Assembly (NCBI GenBank): GCA_037576195.1
Contig: CM075101.1
Coordinates: forward strand, 27,404,001 to 27,468,000
Reading direction: 5' to 3'
DNA from: Phytoseiulus persimilis
Lineage: Eukaryota; Arthropoda; Arachnida; Mesostigmata; Phytoseiidae
DNA: 64,000 bases
The position numbers and the translations under genes are program-made. Of the stretch, positions 26,001-41,000 are shown piece after piece (positions within the stretch are counted from its first letter, which is position 1; each line of letters opens with the position of its first letter). The notes beneath the pieces were generated by a model. The model was not told the DNA's origin. It was given only the letters and a program-made list of their open reading frames with translations, and did no database searches.

Positions 26001-29000
26001 CGCATCGGTAACGTCCACGCGTGCTCATGGAACGCACCCCGCCGAGATACCGCGGTGAAGTGGCTTCGGACGGGGGCTGCCAACCTACCTGGGCGGATAG
26101 ATGGTGTGACGCTGAACTCAAGTCCGAGCTCAAGATGCCACAACTTGGACCCACGGCAGAAAAAGTCTGATCACCACCGAGCACGTTCGCACCCACGACT
26201 AGCGCACGACAGACCGGGGTAAGGACGGACGGACGGACGGGCAGATGGACAGACAGACGGACGGAAGGGGAATAGGAAGGAAGGAGAGCAAAAGAGGGAA
26301 ACCTGACTGCACTGCTGACTGGCCTGTTGGTTAGTTTGTTCCCCGTCTTTCCGTTCGTCCGACCGACCGACTGACTGACTGAATGGCTGGTTCGCCGGTC
26401 GTCTGCTGATGAGATCGGATAGCCAGGCTGCTGATGGCTGAGTAACGAACAAGCATTCCACGACGAACCAGCGTCCACCGAATAGAGTGGCTCGTTCGTG
26501 GCTCTGAAGTTATCTCCGGCCCACGGTAAACACGTTGTTCAGCTCAAGTGGCCGTTTTCCTCGGTAGGTGTCACGATAAACGAACAGACCCACAAACGAG
26601 CACGCAGACAGAACGATACGAAGGACCAGTCGACCGGCAATCCTCTTCTGAAGTCTGTTGGTTCGTCGGTCACTCGGCCAGCGGGTTCCGCGGCTAACAA
26701 ACTGTCCTAGACGCTGACTGAAAAGTTACCCGAGTGAAGTCGCCGACGGCCAAACAAGCTCGAATCGAAATCTCATATTGAATTCGGCGTATAAAGGGAC
26801 AAAGAGGACATGCAAATAGGGCAGAGAATTCGTGTTGAGCTATCCGACTGTTCTTGACTTCTTGACTCGGAACGCCGTTCTCGATGTCCTATGGTCGAGA
26901 ACACGCCGTCGGTCAAGTATTCGATCCCCTGCATGTAGTACAGCGAGCCGGGCAGAACCGCCGGTCATGTGACGCAGCTTGTCGACGGCGGAAAGGGGAC
27001 ATTGTTTGGGAAGAGACGGTTCCTAATCAAAACGAATCTACATCAAAGCCAGACAGAGCTTTGTGGACCTCGCAGACTCGACAGCCACGACCGCGGGCGA
27101 GGAACAACGTCGATGGCTGTCATCGATGGAGATGTCTCTGGCGCCTACCTTCGAGAAACCTTCAAGAGTTCCTGCCAAAGTCGATCTTGCCCAGGAAAAG
27201 CTTCTCCTGGATTGGACTTGGATTCCGATCTTTGGATTCATTCCAATTGTAAGGTCGGCGAGATCTGCGGCTCGAGTCAGGGGGGGGGGGGGGAAGTTAT
27301 CCGCCGTCAGCTACAGGCGGGAATCCGCTACAAAATGTCGAAATGTCTTTTCAGCTCGACTGTCTGTCTCTCGCTCGCATACGTTCTAAGCTATGATGTG
27401 GGCTCGCGGTGAATTAGAGAGCGAATGATCGGAGAAATTGCGACTCGGCGGTATCTCGCTTATTAGTGTCGTGCGCGACCTCTTGCCAACAGTGTCGGTC
27501 AATTACACAGAACGCCGCTCGTGAAGCCCAATCTGGGGTCGACCCGCTATCAAAGTTTAGAAATCGAGGCTTGGAACATTGTTCCGTTAGTGACAGATAG
27601 CGCTTCGATTGTTCTTTGTCTAATCGTTAATCCTCATACTCGAACGCTTCTGTAATGGAACCCCAATATCGATTTCCTGGGCGAAGGTTGGATGTGGCAA
27701 ATCGTATCCCCTTTGTGAAAGACCTCTACATAATTCGTTCACACTCAGCAGTTTATTTTTCGTGTTTGCCGGAAGACCCTGCTGTTAGCTTCGGTATTCA
27801 GCTCTCTCAGACGAGTAATTACCTTTTTTTCCCTAGGAAACTTCTCGACGAAGATGATGAACTTTCGGAAGTCCGCCCCGACGCCGTGCCCACCGAGGTC
27901 CGCGAGTGGCTTGAGTCCACGTTCACAAGGCAGTCGGCATCGTTGCCGAAACGCCGGTAAGTGTTCGCTTTCGCTCCTTCCAAACATCAGCGGAGCCCTT
28001 CTTGTGATCCCGCGCGTCGCTCCCCATTCGGCTACGGTGATCTCTCTGGATCTCTGAAAAGTAGGTCCCAGGCTCCTTCGAGCATCTCTGAACTGCCACG
28101 CCTGTCAACAGTTGGGGACCTCCAGAGTCTTCCGGGCGAATCGAGACGGCTCAGAGCTCAGTGAGACTGCGCGAATGGAGACCACATCGAGTCATTGACG
28201 AAGGCTCTGCTCACGAGAAATAGGACAAAATTCTGAAAGCTGAGAGAACTGTGGCGTCTCGACAGTGGGCTGCTTTGATACTGCACGGAACAAACCATCT
28301 CATTGTGATTCCGCGGTTTCTTCCTGATCCGTGTGGCCGACGGCGAGATTCCGTCATGCTCTCCTCCGCTGTCTCTCAAAACGTGAGGTTCAGATCGCGT
28401 TGATCTTCCGTCCATGCTGCCGCTGCTCCTCCCGTCGTGCGGAATCAGGAACTGTTGCCTCAATTTTCCTCTTCTCATGATCCCATCCGCCCGGTCCTGT
28501 GTTGATCTTCAAGTCAAAGATTTGAGCAGACGTGACCGGTCCTTGCCCGACCGATCGCAGCGATGGCATCCCCAAGAATCGTCCGCATGTAGGAAATGGG
28601 TCTGTAATGAGCAGAAGTAATGCGGCAAAGCAACGTATCCCGCTCTCCGCGGTGACTCGAGGTCGGACTGGCGGACGAGAGCCATAAGGTCGAGGCGGAA
28701 ATAGAGAGACAGCAGTGTCATTTGTGATCCATGGAGAAATCCGATATCGCAGGCGTCACGGACGACCATCAGTCGTTCTGCGTGCCTGCGACGGATTCCG
28801 AGTCCGAATCCGGCGGTGATAGCGGCATCGGCTCCGCTCGTCCAGGGTTTTTAGGCGACCGAATCCAGGAAATGACTTCAATTGAACTGAATGGAATTCT
28901 TCAGTATCTCCCCATGATGGAGTCGTCGGGTGATTTTCTCGGGAAAATGTCAGAATTTATCCCGGCGGGCAGCCTGAGCCTCTCAGAGGGCCCACCCCAT

Positions 29001-32000
29001 TATTGAGGTCCTTAATCTCCGAGGGTATCGGAGGTGATAGTTCGAGAATTCAGGAATAGAGCGTTCTGTCAAGGACTGTGGAGAGGAGCTCCGTAACGAG
29101 AGCTCCGCTGCGGTCTCCCGGAGAAAGAACAAAAGGAGCTCCGATTTCGGGTCGGGCCGGGAGGAGTGCTTGGGAGCTCCTGGGGATATGAGGGGGGAAG
29201 GCACTGGTGAACGACCGGTAAGATTCGCTGAGCCCAAGCCTGGAAAGGTTTCCACCATCGGAAGCAGGCTGGTGGAAACGATGCTCCGGCTCAATGCCGT
29301 TTCGGCGCCCGCCCCCGTCTCCAACACCCGCACATTCCTCGATCCGTCCGATCGGGCTCGTATGCAAGCCCTGCCATATCTGATCAGGGCTGAAAGCTTC
29401 AACTCGTTTCCCAGGAGGAACTGTTCAAAGACGGATATCTCACATGACTTCTTCTGTTCTCTCCGTTCCGTTCGGGCGAATCTCTGATCTCAACGTATTC
29501 CATATTCAACGATCGAGCGGGCACGTCGCGCGACCTTCGAACATCGGGGAGCGAACATCGGAAGAAATTAGTTTACTTCGGTTTGGTGAAGACGAGGTCA
29601 CGTTTCTCAGTGCCCGACCGACATCTGCCCTCGATAGTCGTACGCGGAAGGGAGCGGTACCCCTTTCGTGTTTTTTTTCTCCTATTTCTGGCTGCTCTCC
29701 TCCGGCGGACAGAAGCCGTCGGATGCTTCCTCCTTCCTCGACGAAGTAATCCAAACATAGTCTCGCCTTCAACTCTCGTTTCCATTTTATCTGCTGCCGC
29801 TCCTCTTCTCCCTCGGTTTCGACGCTTGCCGGACGGGCAACGTCCCAGGCAGCGTAATTATCTGCCGCTGAGCTTTGCGCGAGGGAGATCAGTCTGAGTG
29901 ACAATTCCGCGCTGGATTCAGCCAAGCCCTGATTAAGAATTTACATCCAAGTGACGGATGTTCAGAACCAGCCCCCATAGCAATGAGCGGGATCCAGAGT
30001 CGGACGTTCAGATGGGCAGTCTCCTAGTGGATGGGCAGACGGTCGCTTCAACGAACGGGGACGAGGGAGATACGTCGCTTAGTTGTGGAGAGCGAGGTCT
30101 CTGAGGTGATCATTTTGATGAACACGAAGCGCTCTTGGTTTGAACAATCTCTCGTCCATTCCGAAGCCCTGAGAAGCGTTCCTCCTCCGCTCAGCCCCGA
30201 ACATCAAACGATTCCCCCGGACTCCCCGATCTCATCGCCTCATATATGACAGAGCTTTGAAGTTATCCATCAAGTCGAAGCCTAGCTCCTGCGTGGGTCG
30301 AGTACCCGTGATACGAATTGATCGCGGTGGCGCTAAATCGCTTGTCCCATGAACAAGGCTCGACAACTCTCTCAATGCAAGGCCAAGGGATCCTCATTTT
30401 CGGGCCGTGCTTGCGGTGCCTAGTGGTTACGGGACAACTAGGGCTATGGAGCTGCGTGGAGTCGTTCACGATTTCGCCGGTTCTGATCGACGTTGTTCGG
30501 GGATGGAACAGGAAGCATGAGATCGCATAACTTTTGATTGGTTCGATTAGGCATTCGAGAGCGAGGGGACTCGACTCTGTATAACGGCCGAAACATTCAA
30601 GGTGCGGCCTCCGTTGGTTTCTGTGCAGCCTCGCAGGAATCGTTATGATCTGTGGGAAGCTTCGCGAGAGCGAGGGGGCTCCTCGCTAGGCAACGGCTTC
30701 CAAGAACGCGAGGCGAGTTTCGCGGTAATTCCAAGAGCCCGATCCGGGTTCTGCCATCCGCAACACGGTTTGCGCAAGAAACGAAAACATCAGCCGAGAC
30801 CTCCGATCCTGGCGCGAGACAGACTGCGGTAGATACCACCCGAAGTCTTTATAACCCTCACCGTGGCACCGACAAGGATTGGATTCGAATAAAGTCTTTG
30901 AGAGGGTTGCGAAATCAATGCACAACTCCTCCGATAGCGACCTGGCTCACCGGAGGAACATGGCCGACCACGCGCTTAGAGAGGGGGGGGGGCAGGTTTC
31001 AGGAAGCGAGTGTTCCCGGGGCGAACATTACAAGAGCTATATTCAAACGAAGCCGAAATTCTGGAAATCGAGGAATATCTCTCCCGCTCGAAAGCGTAGA
31101 ATGCAACCAGAGCATCGCGTATCAGCATTTCTAATGTTGGCAAAATTCATTCAGGTCCGAGGATAAGCCCCGCTTCCGATCGGTGGCTAACGCTATACGG
31201 GCGGGCATCATGGTGGATCGCCTGTATCGAAGAGTGTCGCCCTCAGCCGCGGTGCACCTACAAGTACCCCCACCTATAGTAGATCTGCTCAAGACAACTG
31301 ATGAATGGTAAGAATCTCCACGAGTTTTCAATCGGAGCACATCGTTTAGTCCCACTCGGAGTGCGCTCCGATATTCATCTGGCCGTCACGACGGAGAAAT
31401 CCAATATGACTAGAAGCAACCGGAGCTCAGTATCCTGACGGCATGGTTCCGCTGATTCGACTTCTAAGAAGCTCGTCGTCTTCCCTGAAATTTTCAGCTG
31501 TTTCTCCATTTGCTGTGACGACCAGTGAATATGAGTGTGCAACTTCTGCGTAAATCAACCTTCGCTGTGGCTTTTCGTGCGTGACATATTCCTGTAGACG
31601 CATGCACTTTCTGAGCAGGGAGCTTTCTCGCCGAATCAATAAAACCCAAGGGAACGTGACGTTCGATCAATGATGAGCATCTATGCCGACACAGCTCTTG
31701 TTCCTGCGGCTGTCCGTTGCTACAGCATCTACACCCATGTTGTCTGTTATTACGAATTTTCTCATTGCCGGTTTCGCTCGTGTATCTGTGCCTGCCAGGC
31801 CACAACTCTAATGTTCTCAGGACCGGAATGATTCGAATCGTATAACCCTTCACCGGTGCTCGTGTGATTACACCGCCACGAACTGATACCTGGTGACTTT
31901 TCCAATCGCTGGTCGCTTCCCAACAGCAAAGCGGCTCAAAGAGAGTTACAAGTAGGCATATGGTCTAATTAAAAGAATTCCGCTTAGCCTGCGGGATCGA

Positions 32001-35000
32001 CTACATTGCTCCCATGGACGAGGTCGCGGACCGACAGGAAGGACCTCCGAGAAGGAGACTGCTCGGGGAGCAGATAAGCCACAGAGAGGGGATGCCCGAG
32101 AGAGGGAGAGAAAGAGTCGCACTGGGACTTTATGAAATTTAGTGGGATTTCTTTTGACGGAGGGACCCCTGTCCGAGCCATGAAGGTCGTCAGAAAATGA
32201 CACACAGTCTGCTTCTATGAGCGTCTTTGTTGATCTTGAGTGAGAACGACCAGCTGAAATCTTCGTTGAGAGCCGCTGTGAGAGTGGAACTAAACAGTGT
32301 CGACCGCTTGCGTTGTAAATGAACTTACAGCTGTGGTTCTCCGCGGAAGAGACGCTCGCTGTTGGTTTTGACAGCCAGCCGCCGAGCTCGAAGAACAGCT
32401 GCCGCAAGATCAAACACGATGGAAGACAAGGTCCACCTGCTCCTCAGGACGCTCTCCCTTCCCCTCTCTTCTCCCTCTCTCGCTCGACTCTTTTGTACGA
32501 ATCTCGTCAACTCTCCTTGGGTGGATCTTCTCGGGGTGAATTAGAAAGTGGGACTGACGGCGCTCCTGAATGATTAACGTGTCTTCTTATCTCCCTTTCC
32601 AGGTGTTTCAATGTCTTTAAACTGAATGAACTGTCAACCGATCAAGCTCTGCGTTATCTATCTTTCGATCTTCTGAACCGCTATGGTCTTGTCCACAAGT
32701 TTAAGATGTCCAGTCTCTTCCTTGAGAACTTCTTGACTCAAATCGAAGCCGGCTACAAGAAATTCAGCAATCCCTACCACAACAATATGCACGCAGCAGA
32801 CGTTACGCAAACTGTTCACTTCATGCTCTGCAGAGCTGGCGTCGCGGTGAGTCGTCTTGCCCAATGAAGTCGCTGTCGAGTCGACCCCGAACGCTGTCTT
32901 TTTCTAACTCCGCGCAGTGGTATTGCATTGCACAACGAGCTATGCCTGTCGAATCCAGCGTTGCGCCGAGCGTGCTCAAAAGGCATCTATTGCTTCGTGA
33001 AAGCGAGACCCACATGAAAATTGAACGGACGGGGCAGTAGGAGGGACGAGAGCCTGGCAGGGGCCGCGGAAAATCGTTAGTCAGCCAAGCGAATCATGAT
33101 CGCATCCAATCCGAAATTCAGTGAGCCACAAGTTCATCAGGCAAAAGATTCGGAATCAATGCTGTACATAGATATATATATATATATATATACGCTCCAT
33201 TGTACCGGAACGCCCCTGATCGAGCTCTTTTCTTGGAGGCAGCATTATTCGAAAAGCTCTGAGTTGGCGGCTCGCGGGCCCGGTCGCATACTTCCAGCGA
33301 CATTAGCAGCAGCTGCATTGTGCGAAGCGGGTACATATACGGGACAAACTTCCAAGGAATTCCATCAAGGAGGGGCAGAACGATACCAAACAAGGTTCGA
33401 TGCAGGTGACTCCTCAGCTCCCTGCTCTATTCTCTCAAACTATCGGTCGCTTGCAGACCTGATAACCGACATTCAGAGCTACCAGGCTGCGACCACCTTA
33501 GAGCGCCTATGATACCCGGTGCATTCATTCGGGTTGGCTTATTTCTCCAAAGGCGAAGCTCACACCATAACTCACCCAAAGCCACCACCGCTCTCTCACG
33601 GGAGAATATGTATTTGGAGGAATATCTGCGCGAATCTGCTTGAAGAGGCAGATCTGCGAACGCTTATTGTTCGCTCGCTTCGAGAACGGTGCCGAATCCT
33701 GAGTAGCTTTACGCGGAGGCCGACTCGAGCCTGCGAAATTGCGAAGAGCCTCGCTTGAAAGCGTTCTACGGGCAGGAGGAATCGCGGTCTTGCGTTTTCG
33801 CTGTGGAATTCCTCGGGTAGCCGCCAGAATTCAACATGTCAGGAATCTCGATCGGAGATTTCTCATTCCAAATCTCTTGAATCAGAGTTCGTCGTTCCGT
33901 TTGCTCTCAAAAAGTTCAACTGACGGATCTGCGGATTCTCGTTCGAAGCGGATGAAGTCGTCCGGACTCTCCGGCTTACATTTTTCCTCGAGTTTCTCTC
34001 TTTTTCCCTTCACCACCGGTCGCTTCTGCTGAAACGGATGTTTTTAGATCGCTTGGCAATCTCCGGGCTTACGACTCCCCGAGGTTTCCTTGGACAACAA
34101 AGATCACGCGAGCTGACGTCACCGGCTGGTCGCGACACGAAGAACCTAATTTCGTGAGTCGGCAGTGCTTGAAATATGTCTCGAAAAGCCTGCGAGCACG
34201 ATGACTCTTTGGGGCAGTTCGTTCACGAGATCGCCTCCGTCGATTGGTGCGCCGAGAAGGATCCAGGCTACGATGCGCTAACCACCGGCAAATATTTTGG
34301 ATTGGCAATTTGGCCTAGAAACACCGGTGTTGACGCTCAGCCCGCGTTATCTCCTTGAGCTGCCCTCGTTTGCCACACCGGAACCCTGGTCGACACTTTT
34401 CTGGAGCGATATGTCGGTGTGGGTCCACGCAGGGGACCACCCGGCCTCGCGAACAATCGTAAGTCGTTCAAGTGTCGTTCGCAATCGCTACGCTCGAATT
34501 TCCGTCGACCCGAGTCCCCGCGATTTGGAGCCCTGCTTGAACTGCTGCGCGACAGCTGGTTTGGTTGATTTCACGTCTCTGAGGATGCGCTGTCGTTCCC
34601 TTGGCGGTCAGAGTCACAATGAGTGATCTCGACAACTGAAGCTCACTTGGAGCCGCAACGTCTGAGTAGTCGAAGAAAACCAGCGACCTCATTTCTCACG
34701 TGAACAGACAGCCGGCAATCGGATCGTTCGTATCGATGATGATGTTCGGCACAGATAAGATTTCCGTTTCGCCATGTGCGTTGCTTCTACGCCCTGAATA
34801 CAATATTCTCCTATCTTCGGGTATGGAAATCCTGGCGCCGAAGTTTGTGGCCGCCGTCGGAGGTGTTTGAACCACCAGCGAGATTTGCTCCCGAGCGAGA
34901 GCTGCGCCTAGACGGACGAATCCAATAGTTTGAAGACTAAGTCGTCCAGAGTAAGAATTTTCCGAGTTCTCGGCGGCGGCGGTGTTGTCAATCGGCGGCG

Positions 35001-38000
35001 TCGAAGCTGGATGTGCGTGCGTGCGCGCGCATCCATCCTCCCCGCGGACCACCTCCCTCTTTACACGCAAACGAGCAAGCAAGCCAGTCAGCTAAGCAAG
35101 CGGCATAACCTCTTGCAATAGAGAAGCTCGTTCCTCCTCCCCGTCCTAAACAAAGCAACAAATCCTGCAGCTTTGCGCGCTTCCGACCCACACTCTCTCC
35201 CTTCAGTCGTTGAAGCCTTACTTCCGACTCCGCGATGAGGGACCAGTCGGTGAGGATTCCGTTGAGCCTCCGGCAGTTCATTTGAGCGGCGACTGTCTCG
35301 CAACGGATCGTGGATCCCGTTTCAGAGAGAATAAATATTTCTTGCCTGTGTGCATCTCTGCACCGCCTTCTGGCCCGAGGGCGCAGAGACAGTGGCCAGA
35401 GATGGCCAACGCTTCTACACTACGAGGTCGACGTACAGTGGAATGCACTGCGTTGTCTCTGAACTCGGAAGAGAAGAAAGGGATCCCAACACTCAACACA
35501 ATAACCATCCTCTTCGCCGCTCCCAACCATTGTGTCGGAACTCATTCCGCTAACAATGAATACGAGGCTCATCTCACTCCCTTTCACCCCCGGTATATCA
35601 ACTTTCTTTGTCCCCTCCGTGGTTACGTTCCCTCGCGACAGGTTCCACAATAAATCCCTCTCATGGCCGCATCGACTGCGAGAGGTGAACTCACACCCGC
35701 AAACGCTGTATCGCGGAGTTTCTAGCTTAAACATCGCCGTAAATGATTGCAATGGATCCGACCACACTAATTGACACCTCCATCGATTGCGTTCACAAGC
35801 GACAGATCATGGATGATTGGAATCGAAACCACGCTCCCCACGTATTGAGCCGCAACCTTCGTCTTTTTCAGAACTGGCTAACAGACCTTGAGATATTCGC
35901 AACCCTTTTCGCAGCTATAATTCACGACTATGAGCATACGGGCACTACGAACAACTTTCACGTCATGTCCCGCTCGGAGACGGCGCTCATCTACAACGAT
36001 CGTTCAGTTCTTGAAAATCACCACATCTCTTCAGCGTTCCGAGTCATGCAACGCGACGACTGCAATGTTTTGGCCAACCTCAGTCGAGAAGAATACAGGT
36101 ATGTGCCTCCCTCCATCTGACGAAAGATGTACCTGCAGCTAAACCAGGTCTGTCTACCCATCCAACCGCTGCAGCCGGCACCGCCGTGCTTTTTCTTCTT
36201 CTTCTTATTCTCTGCTTACGTGATAGACGTCTGAACAGGAGACTCTTCTGCGTCGACTCTTCTGTCTGTATTTCTCTGTGCCGTCCTCGGGTTCTCCCCT
36301 TCAAAGCGAGCTACTCAAAAGTCTAATAGAATGCCGAGTAACCCGAGTCCGAGTCCCAGCGGACAACTGAACTTGTTATTCTAGGTCTAGGCACTGCGTA
36401 GAACTCGCTGAGTCGAGAATATGTCGAATACTTCGCGAAGCGAAGAGTGGCAACGCACCACGGCGAATAAGAACGGAGTGACAAAAGATACCGGAACAGG
36501 AGCGGGGTGTGTTGCAGTCGCTGCGTCGGCTGGAAGGTCATGCACTTGTTTCACGAACAAGCTTTCTCCTCCACATGAGGGGAGGAGGAGCTACCGAACT
36601 CGACCGTCTCGGCTCGAGCCCGGCAGGCTCCGAGGGAGCGGGCCGAACGGATTGTTCGGTTCGGCTTCACCACCACGAGCCTCCATCTGCAATGAATGGA
36701 ACGCCACAACCGTAATATGAACATGCAAAACCGGAAACGATGGCTTTCGACTGATGCTCACTTGGCAAGAGACATCGGCAAGCGGGAAGAAAGCAGGACT
36801 CGCGGAAGGACGATAGCGAAGGAGAGGGAAAGGGGCCGAGGAGCAAACAAAGCTTAGATACAGCCGTGCTGTCGTCACACGCTCGCCCGAGTGGTCAGTG
36901 TGGACAATTTCGTCGCCGAGCTTGTCTCTGTTTGCTGCTTTCAGCAACGAGCGGACAGGATTGCCTGTGGCGGTCACAAATAGTGAACCTCTAGCAAGGG
37001 GACTGCTACAGTCTACTTTGCTCCTGGAGAGCCGGCGGTGCTCATACCCTCCGCCCCTGCGATAGTGGGGGAAATGTCGACTGGCCCAACGCCCAGGCTT
37101 GGGAAACGCCGGTCTTGCTCCTACTTTTTGAGGTGGCTGAGCCCCCCAGCGGAGATGGAAGGAGCAAGGCTACTAAGCGGAGATGGTCTTTCTGTCCAGA
37201 GAAAGCCCCTGGCGAAAGCTCGTCAAAGAACACCCCAGCGGTGTGGGGAGTTATTTTGACGCCATTTTCACTCGATACCGCTACGGATCATCTCCGTCAA
37301 ACAAGAATCTCCGAGAGAACTTCATCGCAGCATCAGCTCGCCTCGCACGTGGTGTACTCGAAGTGTGCCTCGACACCTGGGCCAACTGTGATTCGTCCGC
37401 ACGCGGCGAGAGGAACCTCGAAAGGTCGTCCCGCGGAAAGAGCGTCTGGAGCGCAATGCCATGGCGAACTTGTTTGTGGGATGTTGACATCGGAAACGAG
37501 CTCGGTGTACGAACGGGTACAGAAGAGAGCGCTACATGGGCGGGGAATATCCAATTATGCTCAGTGGAACACTCTATGATCCGCGTCCAGGAGGGACAGA
37601 CGGTTGAGTTGAGTGAGAGGGTCATGTTCCTGGAGACCTCAAATGCGTCATCTGCACGATGCGCGCGGGACGTAGCGGACGGAAAAGGTCGAGGAAAATC
37701 TCCGCTACTCTGGTAATTGCACGGCTTCGTATTACCTCCTCCATCGAAATGGGACCGCGGCTTCTGAGGCCACGTGAATTCATATGTTTCCTCAATTAAT
37801 AGAGACTTCCTCCAGAACGGGTATTCTCCTCAATCCGAGCAGCAGACCGGTCGCTCCGCTCTCCGAAACGGTTCGCTCATCATTCCTGCATCCGGCGAGT
37901 GGCGGTCTTTCATCCGCATTTAACGAGCTCGCGAACCTCCCCGCCTTCTCGACCGGCACCTGCCCGCACCGAAAGGATGAGTTGTCGGTTTACCGAAGAT

Positions 38001-41000
38001 ATCTGCCGATGGAAACGACCATCTTGCCTAGAACACCTGCGAGAGGGTGTTATCCAACCACTGATGGACGGAAACCTGGGTGGAGGAACAAGGACGCGGA
38101 AAGGAGAGGGAGCTCAGGAGACCCGTGGTTCCCTGAATGACTCCCGCGGGGGGTTCAAGGTCCTGCGGCAGAGTTTTCCGGTTGGTGGGTCGACAAGGAT
38201 CCCGCCGTCGCACACCAGATATCGATTAATGGGACCTTTGTCGCGGGAGAGGACACTAATTGGCCACCTTCTATCGCGGCTTTGACCCACTCCTCGCTCG
38301 GACTAGCACGGGATCGGCGGTGTCTTCGCCAGTAATGCGGTCGTCTCCTCGGGCTCATGAGCAGTGCACGAGGGAGAAGATTGGGCTCAGCTAGAGGCCG
38401 AGAACAGTTCCTGCCGACCAACACTAGGACAACCATTTTGTTTGTGATGTTCTCGCATCCGACAGCTGCGATGGAAATAGGGGGAAAGCGCCCAGAATGC
38501 GGAGTACGGATGTGATTCGTGCGACGATTCCAAGAGACGAAACAAATCTGCGAGGAACTAGGCGAGGCGACTGCTATGGTATGCAGAATGCATTAGCTGT
38601 CCATTGAAAGTGCTGTTATAGAACAACTTCAGCTGCGACGGTGGCGGAACACCATCGGAGCACTTATGGCGGCCTTCGAGGCTCACATCCTCGCCCATTC
38701 CATCACCTGGTTTGCAGTCCATCTCGAGTGACGGAGACGCGTTTTGCATAACTGGAATCTGGGAACCGTGAGAGGAGGTCGAGCGCACGAGGAAACCCCA
38801 TGCCGCGCGACAGGACCGTCTGATTGGCACGTCCGGCTCCTGCACATAGCCCCCGATTTCGAGGAAAAAAGACGCGGCAGAAGTCGAATCGAGGTCGCAG
38901 TTAAGACCTGAGGTAGTCTCCGATGACTCGAGAGATGTGCGTAACGGTCCTTGTTCGATCTGGATGGGTGCTCGATAATACCAGCGCAGCCTCGACGAGA
39001 GAGCGCGCACGCGCGCGGACGAATGTTCGCCGGAAATTAAAACGACTTCTGTGCGACGCGAGCAACTTCCTCCCTCCTCGCCGCACACGCCGAGCGACGT
39101 GGGCGATTGAGATGAGCTTTTCGAACAATATTTACGCTGTTTCAGCTACGATAGAATACCCACTCCTTTTTGCTGTCGAAAAATCCCCTGAATGCGACCG
39201 ATGGGATCGGAAAATCACGCAGAAGATTACCGTCCTCATGAGGCCGGCAATGCGCCGACGGGAACCAGAGAGGAAGCGCTGATGAACGAAGTTTGCGAGG
39301 AGGCAAAGTCGCCTCAGACCGAATTTCTAAACAGCCCCTGAGAAGCTCGTATAGCTCTCTTACTTGGTTGTCAGCCAGCGGCGGGAAGGACACACGGGAT
39401 GGAACACGACACCGCTGCAGCGTTATAGCTGCCGAGGCCGACGTGGGAAGCTTTGCGCGGGAGTCGGAGAAAACTGAAATCCAGCTTCCCAAGGAGCACG
39501 ACTGGATGATTGGCAAGCTGCGCTACGCCTACCTGAGGACTTGGAGTTTCCGACTCGCTCTGATGCGCGACAACAACATCGATGGGGATTTCTCTTCAAA
39601 CATCCTGCGAGAAACCAAGACTCGAAGACGAGGAATCAACAGATGAACTCTTTTGACGCGGGCCTGCTATGGGTCTTGCTTTTTGACTTCGAATAGTGGA
39701 TGAATCGAGTGAATTAATTTGATAGCATCGTCGTCGCTACCGTCGTTTCCGTAGCGGCATGCGGAGGCTTCCGCCATCGGTGACCTTCAGAATGACGACG
39801 ATTGCTCACAAGAGGCTTATGTGCGCGGAAGTCTTGGATTGTTTTCCGGAAACGGACGGCTCACAAAATCTGGTGAATGTCCATGCTTCAATCTACTGCC
39901 CTCGTGGTGGATCTCGTGGAGTTCTAAGACGCGATTTTTGAACGATTGTCTCAACCGAAACGATCGAATCTTCGAAAAGTTCCGCACGTTCCGCAGCTGC
40001 CTGAGTTCGAAAATCCAGATCGCGGCCTTCCATTCCAACTCCAATCTCCGACTTGGGTCGCAATAGGCGACGCGAGAAACAAAAAATAGGAAGTAATCAT
40101 AGCTGACGCTGAGCTCTTCCATGGTGATGTAACGAAGCAGCGTGACCTAACCCTTCGATTCTTTACAGAGAGTTCCGCTCCTTGGTCATAGAAATGGTTC
40201 TGGCCACCGACATGACATCGCATTTCCAACAAGTGAAAACGATGAAGACAGCTTTGGGACACCATGACTTCAGCCTTGATAAACCCAAGTCTCTCTGTCT
40301 AATACTGCACGCCTGTGACATCTCCCATCCGGCGAAGGAATGGAACCTTCACACGAGGCGAGAAACATCAATCAATCAGGCGCATCTAGTTAACGGCGCT
40401 CGTTCTGCGATGTGTTTTATTTTAGGAGATGACTTGCTTTCCTTTTATTTTCTCGCTTTTTGCTCCCGATTGTCGCTGCGGAGCCTCGAGCACGGTGCAT
40501 CAGCTCTCGAGGATTATCGACGACTAACACATTCTGCTCCGCTCCAACAGGTGGACGGGATTTTTGATGGAGGAATTCTTCAAGCAGGGAGACAAAGAGA
40601 AACAACTTGGCCTCCCCTATTCACCCCTCTGCGACCGAAACACCACGATGGTTGCAGAAAGCCAGATAGGCTTTATCGACTTTATTCTCAGTCCTACGAT
40701 GGACGTCTGTAGCGAGCTCATTATGAAAATCTATCAGCAGGTATGTCACCGCTCCCGAAAACCGATGTCGGGTCTTCATGGCTCTCCGGATCGGCAAAAA
40801 TTCCGTCCTAAAATCGCATGGGCCCGACTCTTAGAGGGGTGCATCCCCGTGTCGGAAGATGTCTCCGTAGCATGTTATCGAATGTTACCACGACTTCGTT
40901 CCTAAAACTTGTGTCCTCGGACCTGTGTCGTGCCATCGCAGGTACTACATCAGCAACAGCAACAACGGGCTTCATCGGCGAGTACGACTGGGACGCCGTC

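Larger units (their letters stand above)
23048..27836 (+). other. Proposed first PDE1 intron / 5' flank
   Basis: About 4.8 kb lies between the proposed first exon and the first conserved exon. It ends in a pyrimidine-rich TTTTTTTCCCTAG acceptor. It holds TTCG, GTCT, GGAC and GACT tetranucleotide repeats. The open frame near 26,478-25,801 (minus) is largely a translation of those repeats. A frame ending at a GTAAGG at 27,250 (ATTCCAATT|GTAAGG) is in the wrong phase to be the PDE1 5' exon. Confidence 0.4.

Noticed and set aside
25801-26478. 225-codon open frame, minus strand
   Set aside because: A large part is translation of GGAC/GACT tetranucleotide repeats (Ser/Val/Arg-Pro-Ser patterns).
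27063-27250. Open frame ending at GTAAGG just upstream of the first conserved PDE1 exon
   Set aside because: It would leave a phase-0 end, but exon 27,837 needs two preceding codon bases. It also lacks similarity to the PDE1 N-terminus.
40358-40712. Continuation of the PDE1 frame past 40,357 as coding sequence
   Set aside because: The continuation loses all similarity, and the conserved sequence resumes in another frame at 40,551, so it is an intron with a GC donor.
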